Shown here: positions 11,330 to 24,139 of the stretch, piece by piece | Position numbering within the stretch: position 1 is the first letter of the stretch | Layout of the letters: each line of letters opens with the position of its first letter | Assembly (NCBI RefSeq): GCF_001540865.1 | Contig: NC_033629.1 | Location: forward strand, 1,026,913 to 1,090,912 | Source of the DNA: Ananas comosus | Taxonomy: Eukaryota; Streptophyta; Magnoliopsida; Poales; Bromeliaceae | Direction: 5' to 3' | Length of the DNA stretch: 64,000 bases | Notes under the pieces: generated by a model | The model's input: only the letters and a program-made list of their open reading frames with translations | The model's database searches: none | Told to the model about the DNA's origin: nothing | Position numbers and translations under genes: made by a program

Positions 11330-13133
11330 TGGAATCGAGGGGTGGAAGAGGGGATCGGAGTAATCTGGACGCTTTCTCCAACTAGGAGAGGGGGGTCGAT
11401 GCGACGAGAGAGGAGACGACGCGTAGAGAGAATAAACACGGAGAATAGTTATGCGCCTCCGAATAAATGCGCGCTAGTCTTTGCAGAGCGGGTAAAAAAG
11501 GAAGCTTCCAGAATCCGAAACCGCTAATATCCTCTCAATTTTCTGAGGTGCATTGCATGCATTGGATACCACTGCTTTTATAAACTGATGTTTCCTTTTT
11601 TTTTTTTCCCTTGACATTTTTTATCTTAAACTTGCTATTTTTCTAATTATACTTTTGTAACCATATAGTACATTCTATATAAATATAAAATATCTATAAA
11701 TTTTTTTGTTTTGTTTGTTTCGGGATAGAATTGAGTCATGGTCTCATGGAAAGTCAAATGTTAATTTTTCCAAAATCTAAGAGTGCATTGGATATTTTTT
11801 GATGCTAAAATTTTTAAAATATATATTTTAAACTTTAGAAAAAAAGATTAGAAACAAAACTGACACATGAGTACATGACAACAAACAGACACTCCTTAAC
11901 AATATTTCGTTGCGTAAGAATTATCCTTAACTGATACTATTTATTTTACGGCCATAATGAATCTCAAAATTGGATGAATAAGAATAGGCTGATTTTATGT
12001 TGAAAATCGTTTCCATTATTTTTAAAAATGAATAACAAATTGGTGAGGGCAGTACCAAACATGAGGCTATCTTATCTCATCCACAGTTCATTGCCTGTAC
12101 AACATGAATTTCAAAGCTATGTGAACGATAAAATAAAAGGTCTTATCTTGTCAAAAAAAAAATATAAATTGGGAATAAACTATTTTTGGATTAATAACCA
12201 ACGGATAAGTATGAGTGGTTGGTGGTATAGAATCTTTCATTTTCGATTGTACAGTAAAATATAACAAAGCATTGACCCGAATAAAATCTTTCATTCTTAA
12301 GCTTAATCCATTAATTAACCCTAGCCAGGTTTCAAAAGAAAATTAACTAGTTGATAGGCTCTAGTTTTTTAATTTATTAGGTGACTTAGTTTGACCGAAT
12401 CTATTCCTTCATTCTTATTCGACTCGATCCGATCTAGCACGATCATCTTAGACCGCGTCAGATTCGAGTCCAACAATTCAAGATCACGGGTTCGGATTCG
12501 ATGTGTCCTGGTCCGAGATTTGCTGATCAGGTGGAACACCTTTTCTTTATATTTCTTTTAGCTGTTATTTTTGTTTTCATTTTTTTATAGAACTAGCATG
12601 CGCATGCATGATTGGTGGATTTTTATCTCAACCGCCACATGTGAAAGTATTAAATGCACCAGCACCACACGTACCATGCAACCTGAATCGTACGTGCATT
12701 AATTCAATTGGTTTTCATCTGGTGGAAGCTCCACTACCAACTCAACATTGTATTGCCCATACATTAATCTCATCATCCATCCATCCATCCATCCATATCC
12801 ATTAAAAGGTGTTTAATCTTAAGTTTAAAACCCAAAATTAATGAGTACACAATAAGTTTGAATTGTGATAAACAATTGCCTGAGCAACAACACATAAAAT
12901 ATTTAAAGGCGAAAGTTTAAAATAAAAACTTACAATTTTAAATACTAGACGGATTCTAACAAGCGCATCGCAAATTAAATAGATATATTTATCATGGCAT
13001 TAATTAAGTAGGTTGGTATGTATGTCTATTCGGGCATTCAGATGTACATGTTTAAATATAAAAATATTTAAATATCGTTCTCTATCAGTTTAAGCTTTTA
13101 GTGAATAATGCTTATTTCATCGTTATATTTTAT
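11330..13133. other. AT-rich intergenic DNA, no gene seen
   Basis: The first 200 bp are GC-rich E2 promoter DNA. After about 11540 the sequence is AT-rich with short open frames lacking recognisable domains. A (CATC)n tetranucleotide run lies at about 12769-12797. Confidence 0.6.
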
Positions 13134-13276
13134 TTTTTGAGAGAAAAATAGAATACTATCTGCTCTGTTTATTTTTTAAAAAATAAATTTAACTGAAAAT
13201 ATGAATTAACTAGAATTCAAACTTGAAAACTCGAATATCAATCACGAAACCCTTTGTCACATGTGCTAGGGCAGTA
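13134..13276 (-). mobile_element. SINE, older diverged copy
   Basis: On the top strand it reads TTTTTTGAGAGAAAAATAGAATACTATCTG, then a TTTATTTTTTAAAAAATAAATT core, AACTAGAATTCAAACTTG (diverged B box) and CACATGTGCTAGGGC. This matches the SINE consensus in the same orientation as 4367-4519. No certain target-site duplication. Confidence 0.7.
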
Positions 13277-14117
13277 CATATATTGCTAGTAATCAATAAT
13301 AGCTACAGGGGAGATAATAAAGAGGGAAAGAAAACAGCTGTGATCCCATGTCTGCATCTGAGGAGAGAATCCCCCACAACACCTGACCCACCTCCTTTGC
13401 TGTTTGTTTCAGCACTTTCCTGCTTCTGGGTATCAGTTTCACCCTCTCCTCTCTCCCTTTTGTTTGGCCCTTTCTTTTATCCCTCTCCAACCACTCTTAT
13501 TTTGCTGCTTCATTTCATGTACACGTGTCCTCCTTTACTGCTTCATCTCTTTCATTTTTTTTTTTTTTTGGTGTTTAGTGGATTCACAAATCACATCTTG
13601 GTCTTATGGGTTTATTCCATTTATCAACCAAATCAATTTGGCAAAAAATAAGTTTAGAACAGGCTCAACATTAACCAAATCGAATAGAAAATAGTCTAAG
13701 AATAGGCTTAACATCTATACTTACGTGCATGATCTTTTAGATCATGTTAATTATACTATGCGCAAGAGAAAATAGATAAAAATTTATGTTGTTAAAAAAT
13801 AGTGATTGAAGTTGAACTCAGAATCTTCTAAAAGTGGGACAGCTTAGGACTAACTTTCATATATACAGTGTTACTCGTTGTGCCGATCTTGGTAAAAAAG
13901 TAAAGAGATAGTCTTACTAATTCTGTAGGTTTTTGAAATTTTAAGGTCACTTTCTCTCCTGCTTGTAAAGCCCTCCCCCCCCCACAACTGTTGTTGTCCT
14001 TTACTTGCTATCTGTCTCGCACTGTGTACACGGCCATTAATGCATTCAATTACTGGGCTCAGCATTGGACATGCATCTTCTTAAACCTATTTGCACTTGT
14101 ACACTTTGCCATATCCC

Positions 14118-14152
<35 letters not shown>

Positions 14153-14244
14153 TAAGCTACAAAGAACTCAGGAATAGATCCACCTGGGGAACAGCACACT
14201 CTATCGATCTTTATCTCTTTCACTCCAAAAGTTTGAGTTTTCTC
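13277..14244. other. EPFL upstream region with CT-rich leader
   Basis: 13900-14050 (TAGTCTTACTAATTCTGTAGG ... CATTAATGCATTC) reappears at 24960-25050 beside the EPFL relic, so it belongs to the EPFL unit. A (CT)n run at 14119-14151 lies about 95 bp before the EPFL start codon, within its likely leader. Open frames through the CT run are not counted as genes. Confidence 0.6.
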
Positions 14245-15014
14245 ATGGAAGGGACAAGCATTTATATCCCTTTCCATCTACTCTTACCAATATTGTTGCT
14301 TCTCTTGAGCTCTACGTATATTACATGCTTAGCTAATGTTAAGCCTGCTGCAGATAAATCATGGTTGACACAACAAGAGGGTTTTAAGGTGAGATTTTGC
14401 TCTCTTCCCTTGTCCTGTGCTCTACATTAAAAAGGCGAAACTATTAGTTCCGCATCAGCTACAAATAAGAATCGTTATGCGTATGTATTATACAACAGTT
14501 TTTCCTCCTACCAGCTTAAGCTTTTGGATTGTTTCTTTTATCATGGTATCAGAGCTTTGTCAAACTTCAGTTTGCTTCTGTTTGGTTCCTTTAACATGAT
14601 TTTGCTCGATTTTTTCATCTGGCTTCTTTCAGTTCTTTAATCCAATTTTGTCCGAGATTTCGTGTTAGGAGAGTGCTAATATGAATCCCAACATAATATA
14701 CAACGATTCTTCGATATATCTTAATATTAATATTAATTGTTCTCTCATAATTAATTTCGTATTTGGATTGAAAACAGAAGAGAGTAGAGAGAACGAGCGA
14801 GAGAGCTTTGATTGGGTCAACACCCCCAAAATGTGACACAAAGTGCTTGGCATGTGGCCATTGTGAGGCAATAGAGGTACCTGTCTCTCCACAGGAGAGG
14901 AGGAGAGGAGATGGGCTTCGCACAAAAGCACTTATCAGCGCAGATGATGCCTACTCAAACTACAAGCCACTGAGTTGGAAATGTAAATGTGGAAACTTGA
15001 TCTTTAATCCGTGA
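14245..15014 (+). CDS. EPFL2: EPF-like secreted cysteine-rich peptide (EPFL1/2/3 clade), two exons
   Basis: Exons 14245-14388 and 14778-15014, with a GT-AG intron in phase 0, encode 126 residues. Exon 1 carries a signal peptide (hydrophobic run PFHLLLPILLLLLSS, then TYITCLA) and a short propeptide. Exon 2 gives KRVERTSERA and the mature domain: GSTPPKC, TKC, LACGHC, EAIEVPVSP, a basic loop of about 30 residues, then SNYKPLSWKCKCGN and IFNP at the end. The six cysteines and the CGHCEAI / SNYKPxSWKCKCGN signature match Arabidopsis EPFL2. Family members are apoplastic ligands of ERECTA receptor kinases that control organ and margin growth. Assignment within EPFL1-3 is from memory of motifs. An in-frame upstream ATG at 14065 was rejected because the signal peptide starts at 14245. 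It is the only intact copy; relics lie in the lectin kinase array. Confidence 0.9.
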
Positions 15015-17009
15015 TCTTTCAATGTATCACACATAAGTGGACTTGTGAATAGATATATAGTTGAGAATTTTGTAAGTGAGATTCTCTACCCTTTAATTAC
15101 TCTCTCTCTCTCTCTCTCTCTTTCTTGGGGTAAAATATTCATCAGCTCATTAAGTAACGGGGTTGAATCGAAAAGCTTAAATCGATGGATATATAGAAAA
15201 CTCCCTCACATCGCGTACAAACCATATTCAATACGGAATTGTTTTTCTGGAGACACTTCGCTGATACTTGCAAAGTTCAGCTAGTATGTGTGGCGCGTGC
15301 TTAACGCAATTATATAAGAATTGGATGAAACCGATTAGAAAGATCTGGATTAATGCAGATGCAAACTAGATGAAACCAGTTAAAAAATCAGATGAACCAG
15401 CTAGAAGGGCTTTGCCGCAAGAAAAGTGTGAATCACTCTGGTAGTATGTTACCGTGCCATAGACAAGCCGAGATATCATATTTTTATTGGTCTGTTGGTC
15501 CGATTTGCTGGACCAAAATTCTGATGATGATGGACCCTCCGGGAGATGGTCATGCGCATGATGTAATGCCGTAAAGATGAGATGTAAGTACTTAATCCAT
15601 CTGTAAATACTTTGAAAGGGTTTCAATCGTGGTGTACGTCTTGTACACCTTGGAATAATAAATATCCTAGGTATACAGATCTCTTTATAAGAAAATTTCA
15701 TAAAGTTAATGAGGAGTTAAATGTTGTTTATCCTACAATAAGATTCTAGTTAACTTTAAATACCCACTCTTTGTTAGGTTATATATTCTAATTTAAAAGA
15801 CTATTAGTCAGGGACATGCAATGTACCCGACGTATCGTAGTAGCCGATGATGAGATTGCTACGAGGCTTGGTCACGGTTGGTGTGCACGTCCTTATTTAA
15901 TAGTACACCCCGCTTCTTGTACTCTCCTTTATATAGTACTAAAATGTAAATTGCAAATAGACTGAGCTGTAAAAGTTAATAAAAACAGCGAAAGGGTTTC
16001 CATGTGAATGTGGGCCTTAAGTTGGGCTCTGATGCATCTTAGGTTGCTTTTGTGGCTTATCGGAGTGGACCCGTAATCCCAACCACCCGATCCGCTAGCC
16101 GCAGGGGGCTTCAAATACATCCAAAGGGGCCCGGATGCTTTTGTCAGATCCGGGCTGTGGCAACTTAGATCGTCACTCCTCCCCGATCTTCTTCTTCCGA
16201 TGAATCGACCTCTACAAATCCAACCTCTCTGGATGCAACGTTCTCGCAAATGCCTTTCAATTCATTCATCATAAAATGAGACTAAGTCTCTGCTTAGTCG
16301 CTACTTCTTTACTGTTGCATGACAAAGAAGTTTTACAAAAATTTATTTATTGTAGACTTTTGCGGACGCAGATTTCTGTGGTCTCCCCAAACAATCAAAT
16401 TAATTTGTGAGATTTTTAGCATTCAAGGCGCGCGAGTCACCCAAAGACATTTCGTATTTAACTCAAAGAAGAGTCTGAGATTCAAGACTCTTTGTATTTA
16501 TTTTCTTTTTTTACTTTCAAAGAACCTGATTAACAAGCAATTACTCTAGACAAGGTAGTTGAAAGTGATAAAGATAATAGCTAATTAAAAGGTTGATGCG
16601 TGGACTCGCATAGTCCAATGGAGCTCCTTTACAAACACGGTTAGAAGAATTTTTCTCAATTTCCTTGTCATTTCAATTCAGCAAGTTGTCACTGTCCTCG
16701 TGACTCAAGGGTCAAATGAATTAATTAGGGCAAAAAATTCAAAGATAAATGCTGCTTGTGCAATGTACAATCCCAACAGAATGTATATATTTTGCATCTT
16801 ACAAATAGTTTATACAAATAAATGTTGTACTTAGATATTTTTAATAAATAATTCTTTATAAGAAGGAGCTCCTAACTTTCTTTGTAGCAAATTTTCAATT
16901 TTTTTTTTCTTTTATCAAATATTTTATGAAAAACTATTAGTGTTAAAAATAAAAACAGAAGCCACCTGATTTGAATGTTGCAAAGAGGCCATAGTTCCAT
17001 TACTCCTGC
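15015..17009. other. EPFL 3' flank and upstream block of the lectin kinase unit
   Basis: 15015-15700 holds repeated unit DNA (CATCAGCTCATTAAGTAA, GGATGAAACCGAT, TTGGTCCGATTTGCTGG) that recurs near 28970, 35450 and 43400. 16000-16260 (GTGAATGTGGGCCTT ... GAGTGGACCCGTAATC) recurs at about 19905 and 29435. 16320-16760 (TTATTTATTGTAGACTTTTG ... GTCACTGTCCTCGTGACTC) recurs upstream of other array members. A (CT)n run lies at 15101-15121. No gene recognised. Confidence 0.65.
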
Positions 17010-17017
17010 TATAAATA
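17010..17017 (+). promoter_or_regulatory. TATA box of lectin kinase 1
   Basis: TATAAATA lies 77 bp before the ATG, in a promoter segment (GCTATAAATACGTTA) shared by array members. Confidence 0.7.
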
Positions 17018-17086
17018 CGTTAGCTTCTACTCAGACATTGTTTCTCTACAACTACCGCGACAAGGTTTTGCATAGCTATTTTATCC

Positions 17087-19299
17087 ATGCTACAAAAGTT
17101 TCCATTCTTCCTCTTCATTCTTCTTCTTCTTCTTCATTTGCTTCTCGGAAGGCTTGTAGTTTCTTCTCCTAACGAAGAAGAATTCACCTTCAATGGATTC
17201 TCCGGAGCCAACCTCATCCTCGACGGCTCCGCGATGATATGCTCCAGTGACCTCTTAATCCTAACAAACAACACAAAGGACCAAAAAGGCCACGCCTTTC
17301 ATCCTTCCCCTCTCAACTTTCGCAGCAACCTCTCCGACGATAGTGTCCCCTCCTTCTCCACCACATTCGCCTTCGCTATCGTCTCTGAGTACGCCGATGT
17401 CGGCGGCCACGGGCTGGCCTTTGTAATCGCCCCCTCGGCAAACTTTTCCAATGCCGTAGCGGCGCAGTACTTGGGTTTATTCAGCGCTAGCAACAACGGC
17501 AACACCACCAACCATATCGTCGCCGTCGAGCTCGACACGATACTTAACTCCGAGTTCCAAGACATCGACAACAACCACGTCGGGATCGACATCAACGGGC
17601 TGCAGTCTGACGCAGCCCACACCGCCGGGTACTACGCGGATGATACCGGAGAATTCAGGAGCTCGACCCTCATCAGTGGCAAAGCCATGCAAGTGTGGGT
17701 CGACTACGATGGTGTAGAGTCGAAGTTGAACGTCACGCTCTCTCCTGTGAATGCAACTGGAAAGCCGACGACGAAGCCTACAAAACCGTTGATATCGTTC
17801 CCGGTCAACCTCTCCACCGTGCTGCTTGATTGGCCCGTGCACGTGGGCTTCTCAGCATCGACGGGCTCCGTGCTGACGTCACACTACGTCATCGGATGGA
17901 GCTTCGCCATGCAAGTAGGTCAGGCCCCGCCCCTCGACTACTCGAAGCTGCCCGCGATCCCCCGCACGAATCTGAAAGGCCACAGGTCGAGGGCTCCGGG
18001 TCTCTGGTTGGCTGTGGCTTGTTTAGTTTTTGTGCTGCTGGTGACCGTTGCTGCGTTCGCGGTGGTGAGGTGGAGGAGCAAGTACGCCGAGCTACGCGAG
18101 GATTGGGAGGTGGAGTTCGGACCCCACCGGTTCTCATACAGAGACCTCTTCCAAGCCACCAACGGGTTCGGCGAGAGGGAGCTGCTGGGAGTAGGCGGCT
18201 TCGGGAGGGTCTACAGAGGAACGTTGCCGAATTCTGGAACGGAGGTGGCCGTGAAGAGGGTCTCCCACGAGTCACAGCAGGGTATGCGGGAGTTCGTGGC
18301 GGAGATTGTCAGCATCGGCCGCCTCCGCCACCGCAACATTGTGCAGCTGCTCGGCTATTGCCGCCGCAAGGGGGAGCTTCTCTTGGTCTACGACTTCGTC
18401 CCCAACGGTAGCCTCGACAAGTACCTGCACTATGGACGGGCTCATAAGCCTGCTCTCGGGTGGTCGCAAAGGTTCCGGATCATGAAAGGGGTTGCGGCGG
18501 GGCTCCTCTATCTTCACGAAGAGTGGGAGCAAGTCGTTGTGCACAGAGACATCAAGGCAAGCAATGTGTTGCTGGACGGCGAGACAAACGCCAAGCTGGG
18601 AGATTTCGGTCTCGCAAGGCTGTACGATCACGGGATCGATCCGCAGACGACCCATGTGGTGGGGACGATAGGTTATCTCGCACCGGAGCTCGCCAGGACG
18701 GGCAGGGCAACCACCGCCACCGACGTGTTCGCTTTTGGAGTTTTCCTCTTAGAGGTCGTGCGAACAATTTTCTTTATGATCGACTTATAGTAACTTTCGT
18801 ATATATATTCAACACTCATGGCGTACTTGAGCTTTAATCGCATGTCAAACTACCAGTGTCCTCTATTAACCTGATCGAACATAGTGTGTACACTTTGATA
18901 CTTTACATCCAACAGGTTGCTTGCGGGCGGAGGCCGTTGGAGCAACCGACCGCGGGCTCGCAAGGGGAGCAATTCCTCTTGGTGGATTGGGTGGTCAAGA
19001 ACTGGCGGAAGGGTTCAATTCTCCATACGGTGGATGCCGGATTAGGAGGAGAGTATGCGAGAGAGGAGGCGGAGATGGTGCTAAAGCTAGGGCTGCTGTG
19101 CTCCCACCCGCACCCTGCGGCGCGGCCGAGCATGCGGTTGGTGGTGCAATACTTGGAGGGTTGTGCACCGCTGCCGGAGCTGTTCCTGGCTTACCTCTAC
19201 ACCAATGTTTCATTACCTCACGACGACTGCTTTGATGATTATGTTATCTCATATCCATCTTCCATGACAAGTACATCTACTCTTTTCGGAGGAAGATGA
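17087..19299 (+). CDS. L-type lectin receptor-like kinase, array member 1
   Basis: Exons 17087-18754 and 18916-19299, joined as LLEV-ACGRRPLE, give about 683 residues. Order: signal peptide (1-27), legume-lectin domain (about 32-275, with FTFNGF, VAVELDT, DNNHVGID and SHYVIGWSF), transmembrane helix (about 306-328), then kinase. Kinase motifs: GVGGFGRV loop at 368, VAVK Lys at 390, HRDIKASN (RD type) at 486, GDFGLA at 505, APEL. The C-terminal exon supplies subdomains X-XI and a tail ending STLFGGR. Such plasma-membrane receptors sense extracellular signals such as extracellular nucleotides or cell-wall ligands; this one's ligand is unknown. The lectin region differs from its sisters at residues 49-55 (AMICSSD in place of ATVSSDG). 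The intron border could shift by three bases (GAG|GTC or GTC|GTG). Confidence 0.93.
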
Positions 19300-19362
19300 A
19301 TATTAGCCATGTATGTAAGAACAAACGATAATAATAATAGTAATAATATAACTAATTTGTAA

Positions 19363-19396
19363 CTGACTGTCGCTAGAGCAAGTGGCAAAAGACTTG
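19363..19396 (+). mobile_element. SINE 5' fragment
   Basis: GACTGTCGCTAGAGCAAGTGG and the following CAAAAGACTTG match the 5' A-box end of the SINE family. The element stops there, so it is a scrap. Confidence 0.5.
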
Positions 19397-20384
19397 ATAC
19401 AAGTTAACATCATTAGCGATTTTACTTCTCATATGCATGGCACAAGTAAGTTTTTTTCAAATTCTTTCTCCAATTATAATAGGCAACCTAGCTTTTTTTA
19501 ATGAATATTCTATTTAGTAAATTTTTAAATTTCTCTTTATTTTTTTCTTTTTTTTAATTTTAGTATGTAATATTAATAATTATTATAACTTATATTCACT
19601 TTATAGGGGGAGATTTATAGTTTGTTCACATACTATTTAATAAAGTTTATAAATATATATATATATATGGGTATCCGTACCCGATTTAGACCCGACCGGT
19701 ATCCGATTTTAAAGGGATAGTAGACGAATAGTTACTACCCATACTTGCTCAAATAGGCCTAACGGGTATATTAGCAACTTAAGTATCCAGATTCAGACCC
19801 GACCCGAAGTTAAACGGGTAGGGTATATATATATTTTTTCTAACTTTTTTTTTTAAGGTACGGATACAATATATTAACTATCCATATCCGACTCGGTCCA
19901 CGGACACCTTCATGTGAAAGTGGGCCTTCTGTTGGGCTATGATGCATCTCTGGTTGCTTTTGTGGCTTATCCGAGTGGATCCGTAATCGCGACCGCCCGA
20001 TCCGCTAGCTAGGGGCTTTAAATACACCCAAAGGGGGCCCTGTTACTGCAGAACCTGTCGGATGCTTTTGTCCGACCCTGGCAATCCTACATCGCCACTC
20101 CTCCATCTTTTTCTTCCGAAGAATCGGTCTCTCCACGCATGACAAAGAATTTAAAGAAAAAAAATTATTTATTGTAGAATTTTGTGTTACGTGACGAAGA
20201 AATTTTAGAAAAAATTATTTATCGTAGACTTTTGCGGACACAGGCTTTTCGGTCTCCCCAGTAATCAAATTTATAAGGTATATATGGTATTCAACACATC
20301 TTGTTTTTACCTCAAGAAGTCCGAGATTCACGACTTTTTGTGTTTTCTTTCGCTTTTTTTTTAAAAAAAATTTAAAATTTCAGG

Positions 20385-20506
20385 AATAAATTTATTTATT
20401 TTATTTAAAAATAAATTTAACTGAAAATATGAATTAATTAGTACTCGAACATATGACCTTGAGTATCGGCTATCAAATTATTTATCATTTGCTCTAGAAA
20501 CAGTCG
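20385..20506 (-). mobile_element. SINE, truncated at its 3' tail
   Basis: Top strand: TTTATTTTATTTAAAAATAAAT, then AACTGAAAATATGAATTAATTAG, ACTCGAACATATGACC (B-box region) and CATTTGCTCTAGAAACAGTCGG. The poly-A tail and GGTAGCACGCTACC segment are missing. It sits in the upstream block of lectin kinase 2. Confidence 0.7.
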
Positions 20507-21828
20507 GTAAGTAACATAGATGTTAACTTTGGAGCAATCGTATTCCAATGGAGTTCCTTCACGAACAAGCCAAAAGAATTTCTTCAATTTGTTGTTGCCA
20601 ATTTCGTTGCCATTTCGGTTCGGTCAACAAGCTGTCACTGTGTTCATACCTATGCACTTGAATTAAATGGAAATTCTTTTTTAATTTTGTGACTTTTTCT
20701 GTGGTGGTTAGTAATGTGAATTTAAATTAATAACAGAAGATAAATTATGTTAAAAGTCCAACATGATTCGAATTTGTAATTTTCTTTTTTAACTTCACGC
20801 TAAATTATAGAAAATTATTATTATTTTTAAAAATTTAAATTATTAAAAAAAAGTATTTTTAATAAATTATATTCCACACTCACTCTTAAGTTTGAACTCA
20901 AAATCTTTTAATAAGCACGTAAATTAAAAGAAAGGAAATTAATAAGATTAGAGTTCTAGAGAGACTAGAATTTATAACCGTTTGCTTTAATACTATAAAA
21001 GAAAAGTAAGGAAAGTTAAGTCTTAGAAATTATTTGAATTTTTTTTTTTTGTATTTTGTGGTAGAGAGTATTATTCATTTTATTGAATAATTAAATTATA
21101 CAAAATATTACAAATTGCATTATATGCATAAACAAATTGAAATTATAAAATACAATCATAATTTTTTTTTTAAGTGGATTGAAATGAATCTTGATTGTGC
21201 AAATATTTCACAAATAATCCTTCACAATATTTTCTTCTTGGAGTTTACTGGACTTTTTAATTAGTCTCTTGATGTAAAATTCAAAGATAAATATGTCACT
21301 TGTGCATCCGAAACGAGGTGTATATTTTACGTCCTAGTTATACAATAAGCGGGTTGCTTTCATTAATTAGTCATTTAATATGACTAGTATTTTAGTTATA
21401 TTTATTGAATAGATGAGATGTAAGATATACATATTTTCTGTAGATGTATAAATAATATTTCTCAAATGGTAGGAAATTGATTATAAAAGGATCACACTTT
21501 AGGTGAGTGAATAATATTTCTCAGATGCTAGGAAATAGTTTGTAGAAGGATCACATATTGTAAAAGGGACAAATGCTTGAAATTATTTTATAAAAATGAA
21601 TGCCATATTTAAATATATTTAATAATTAACTTTTTACAAGAAACACAAAATTGGGGAGGAATCCTAACTTTTCCTTGTAGCAAAATTTTTAAGTTCTTTA
21701 TCTCATCAAATATTTTATATATAAAAAAATCATTGTTAAAAATAAAAGAAAAAAAAACAGAAGCTACCTGATAAGTCAACATTGATTGTCAATATTGTGA
21801 AAAGGCCATAGATGATCTATAACTTTGC

Positions 21829-21836
21829 TATAAACA
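21829..21836 (+). promoter_or_regulatory. TATA box of lectin kinase 2
   Basis: TATAAACA lies 79 bp before the ATG, in the same promoter context as in other array members (GCTATAAACACATTAAC). Confidence 0.65.
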
Positions 21837-21907
21837 CATTAACTTATTCTCAGACCATACTTCTCTGAGACTACTGAGAAAGTTTTGCATAGCTATTTTA
21901 TATATCC

Positions 21908-24139
21908 ATGCTACTGAAGTTGCCGTTCTTCCTCTTCCTCCTTCTTCGTTTCCGTCTCGGTAAGCTTGTGGTTTCTTCCACTACCGAAGAACAATTCACC
22001 TTCAATGGATTCTCCGGAGCCAACCTCACCCTCGACGGCCTCGCGACGGTATCCTCCGACGGCCTTTTAATCCTAACAAACAACACAAAACAACAAAAAG
22101 GCCACGCCTTCCACCCTTCCCCTCTCCGTTTCCCCCGCAACCCGTCCGACGGTAGCATCCCCTCCTTCTCTACCACCTTCGCCTTCGCCATCGTATCAGA
22201 GTATGCCGAACTCGGCGGTCACGGGCTCGCCTTTGTAATCACCCCCTCGACGAACTTCTCCGAAGCCCTGCCGGCCGAGTACTTGGGCTTATTCAACATG
22301 AGCAGCAACGGCGAGGCAACCAACCATGTCGTTGCCATCGAGCTCGACACGATACGCAGCCCTGATTTCCAAGACATCGACAACAACCACGTTGGGATCG
22401 ACATCAACGGGCTGCGGTCCTACACGGCCCACACCGCCGGATACTATGCGGACGATACTGGAGAATTCAGGAACTTGACCCTCATCAGTGGCAAAGCCAT
22501 GCAAGTATGGGTCGACTACGACGGCGTATATTCGAAGCTGAACGTTACGCTCTCCCCTATAAACGCAACTGGAAAGCCGACGACGAAGCCTACAAAACCG
22601 TTGATATCGTTCCCGGTCAACCTCTCCTCTGTGCTGCTTGATCGGCCCCTGCACGTGGGCTTCTCTGCATCGACGGGCTCCTTGCTGACGTCACACTACG
22701 TCATCGGATGGAGCTTCGCCATGAGCGTAGGTCAGGCACCGCCCCTTGACTACTCGAAGCTGCCGGCGATCCCTCGCGTGAATCTCAAACGCCACGGGTC
22801 GAGGGCTGTGGGCTTGTGGCTGGCTGTGGCTTCTTTATTATTCGTGCTGCTGGCGACCGGTGCTGCGTTCGCCGCGGCACGGTGGCGGAGCAAGTACGCG
22901 GAGCTCTGCGAGGATTGGGAGGTGGAGTTCGGGCCTCACCGGTTCTCGTACAGAGACCTCTTCCGAGCCACCAACGGGTTCAGCGAGAGGGAGCTGCTGG
23001 GAGTAGGCGGGTTCGGGAGGGTCTACAGAGGAACGTTGCCGAATTCTGGAGCGGAGGTGGCCGTGAAGAGGGTCTCCCACGAGTCGCGGCAGGGCATGCG
23101 GGAGTTCGTGGCAGAGATCGCCAGCATCGGCCGTCTCCGCCACCGCAACATCGTGCAGCTGCTCGGCTACTGCCGCCGCAAGGGGGAGCTTCTCCTGATC
23201 TACGACTTCGTCCCCAACGGCAGCCTCGACAAGTACCTGCACGATTGCAGGGCTGAAAAGCCGGCTCTTGCTTGGTCGCAGAGGTTCCGAATCTTGAAGG
23301 GGGTTGCTACGGGGCTCCTCTATCTTCACGACGAGTGGGAGCAAGTCGTTGTGCACAGAGACATCAAGGCGAGCAATGTGCTGCTGGACGGCGAGATGAA
23401 CGCCAAGCTGGGGGATTTCGGTCTCGCAAGGCTGTACGATCGCGGCACCGATCTGCAGACGACCCACGTGGTGGGGACGATGGGTTATCTCGCTCCAGAG
23501 CTCGCAAGGACGGGGAGGGCAACCACAGCCACCGACGTGTTCGCTTTCGGAGTTTTTCTCTTAGAGGTCGTGCGAAAACTATTTTCTGTCCTCCTCCTTT
23601 ATGATCGACTAAAAAGCTAGCTAAGAATAACGTTCATATTTACATTCAACAGTCATTGCGTACTTGAACTTTAATCGCACGTCAAACGTCCAGTTTCCTC
23701 TATTAATCTGATCAAATATAGTGGGTACACTTTGATACTTTATATCCAACAGGTTGCTTGCGGGCGGAGGCCGTTGGAGCAATCGACCGTCGGCCCGCAG
23801 GGGGAGCAACTCCTCTTGGTGGATTGGGTGGTCGAGAACTGGCGGGAGGGTTCGATTCTCGATACGATGGATGCCGGATTGCGAGGAGAGTACGCGAGGG
23901 AGGAGGCGGAGATGGCGCTGAAGCTGGGGCTGATGTGCTCTCACCCGCACCCTGCGGTGCGGCCGAGCATGCGGCTGGTGGTGCAGTACTTGGAGGGCCG
24001 GGTGCCGCTGCCGGAGCTGTCGGCGGCTTATCTCTGCTTCAGCAATCTATCATTACCACACAAGGAAGGTTTCGATTATTATGTTGTCTCATATCCATCT
24101 TCCGTGCCGAGTGCATCTACTCTCTCCGGAGGAAGATGA
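21908..24139 (+). CDS. L-type lectin receptor-like kinase, array member 2
   Basis: Exons 21908-23566 and 23753-24139 give about 681 residues. A short signal peptide (MLLKLPFFLFLLLRF...) precedes the lectin domain, which has FTFNGFSGANLTLDG, VAIELDT, DNNHVGIDINGL and SHYVIGWSF. The transmembrane run is GLWLAVASLLFVLLATGAAF. The kinase has [41 protein letters not shown] and [10 protein letters not shown], so it should be an active RD kinase. The tail ends STLSGGR. The N-terminal lectin half (FPRNPSDGS, NLKRHGSRA) is closest to member 6, while its 3' flank (CCATGTATGGATCGGATA) is closest to member 5. That pattern suggests exchange between array copies. Intron 23567-23752; retention would add a few residues and then stop. 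Confidence 0.93.

Larger units (their letters stand above)
19300..21828. other. Intergenic DNA between lectin kinases 1 and 2
   Basis: It begins with a 3' flank carrying an AAT-type run (19329-19345) and a SINE 5' scrap. AT-rich DNA follows, then the repeated block at 19905-20660 (GTGGGCCTTCTGTTGGGC, GATCCGCTAGC, TATTGTAGACTTTTGCGG, GGTCAACAAGCTGTCACTG). A SINE lies at about 20385-20506. The remainder is AT-rich upstream unit DNA without genes. Confidence 0.65.

Noticed and set aside
14065..14244. Upstream in-frame start for the EPFL gene
   Set aside because: The extension reads through a CT microsatellite (Ser-Leu repeats) and would bury the signal peptide that begins at 14245.
17830..18411. 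Long open frames in other phases of the kinase exons (also at 22816, 23272, 33124, 59341 and on the minus strand)
   Set aside because: They overlap clearly coding kinase sequence, recur in every paralogue only because the DNA is duplicated, and consist of Arg/Gly/Ala-rich translation of GC-rich exons.
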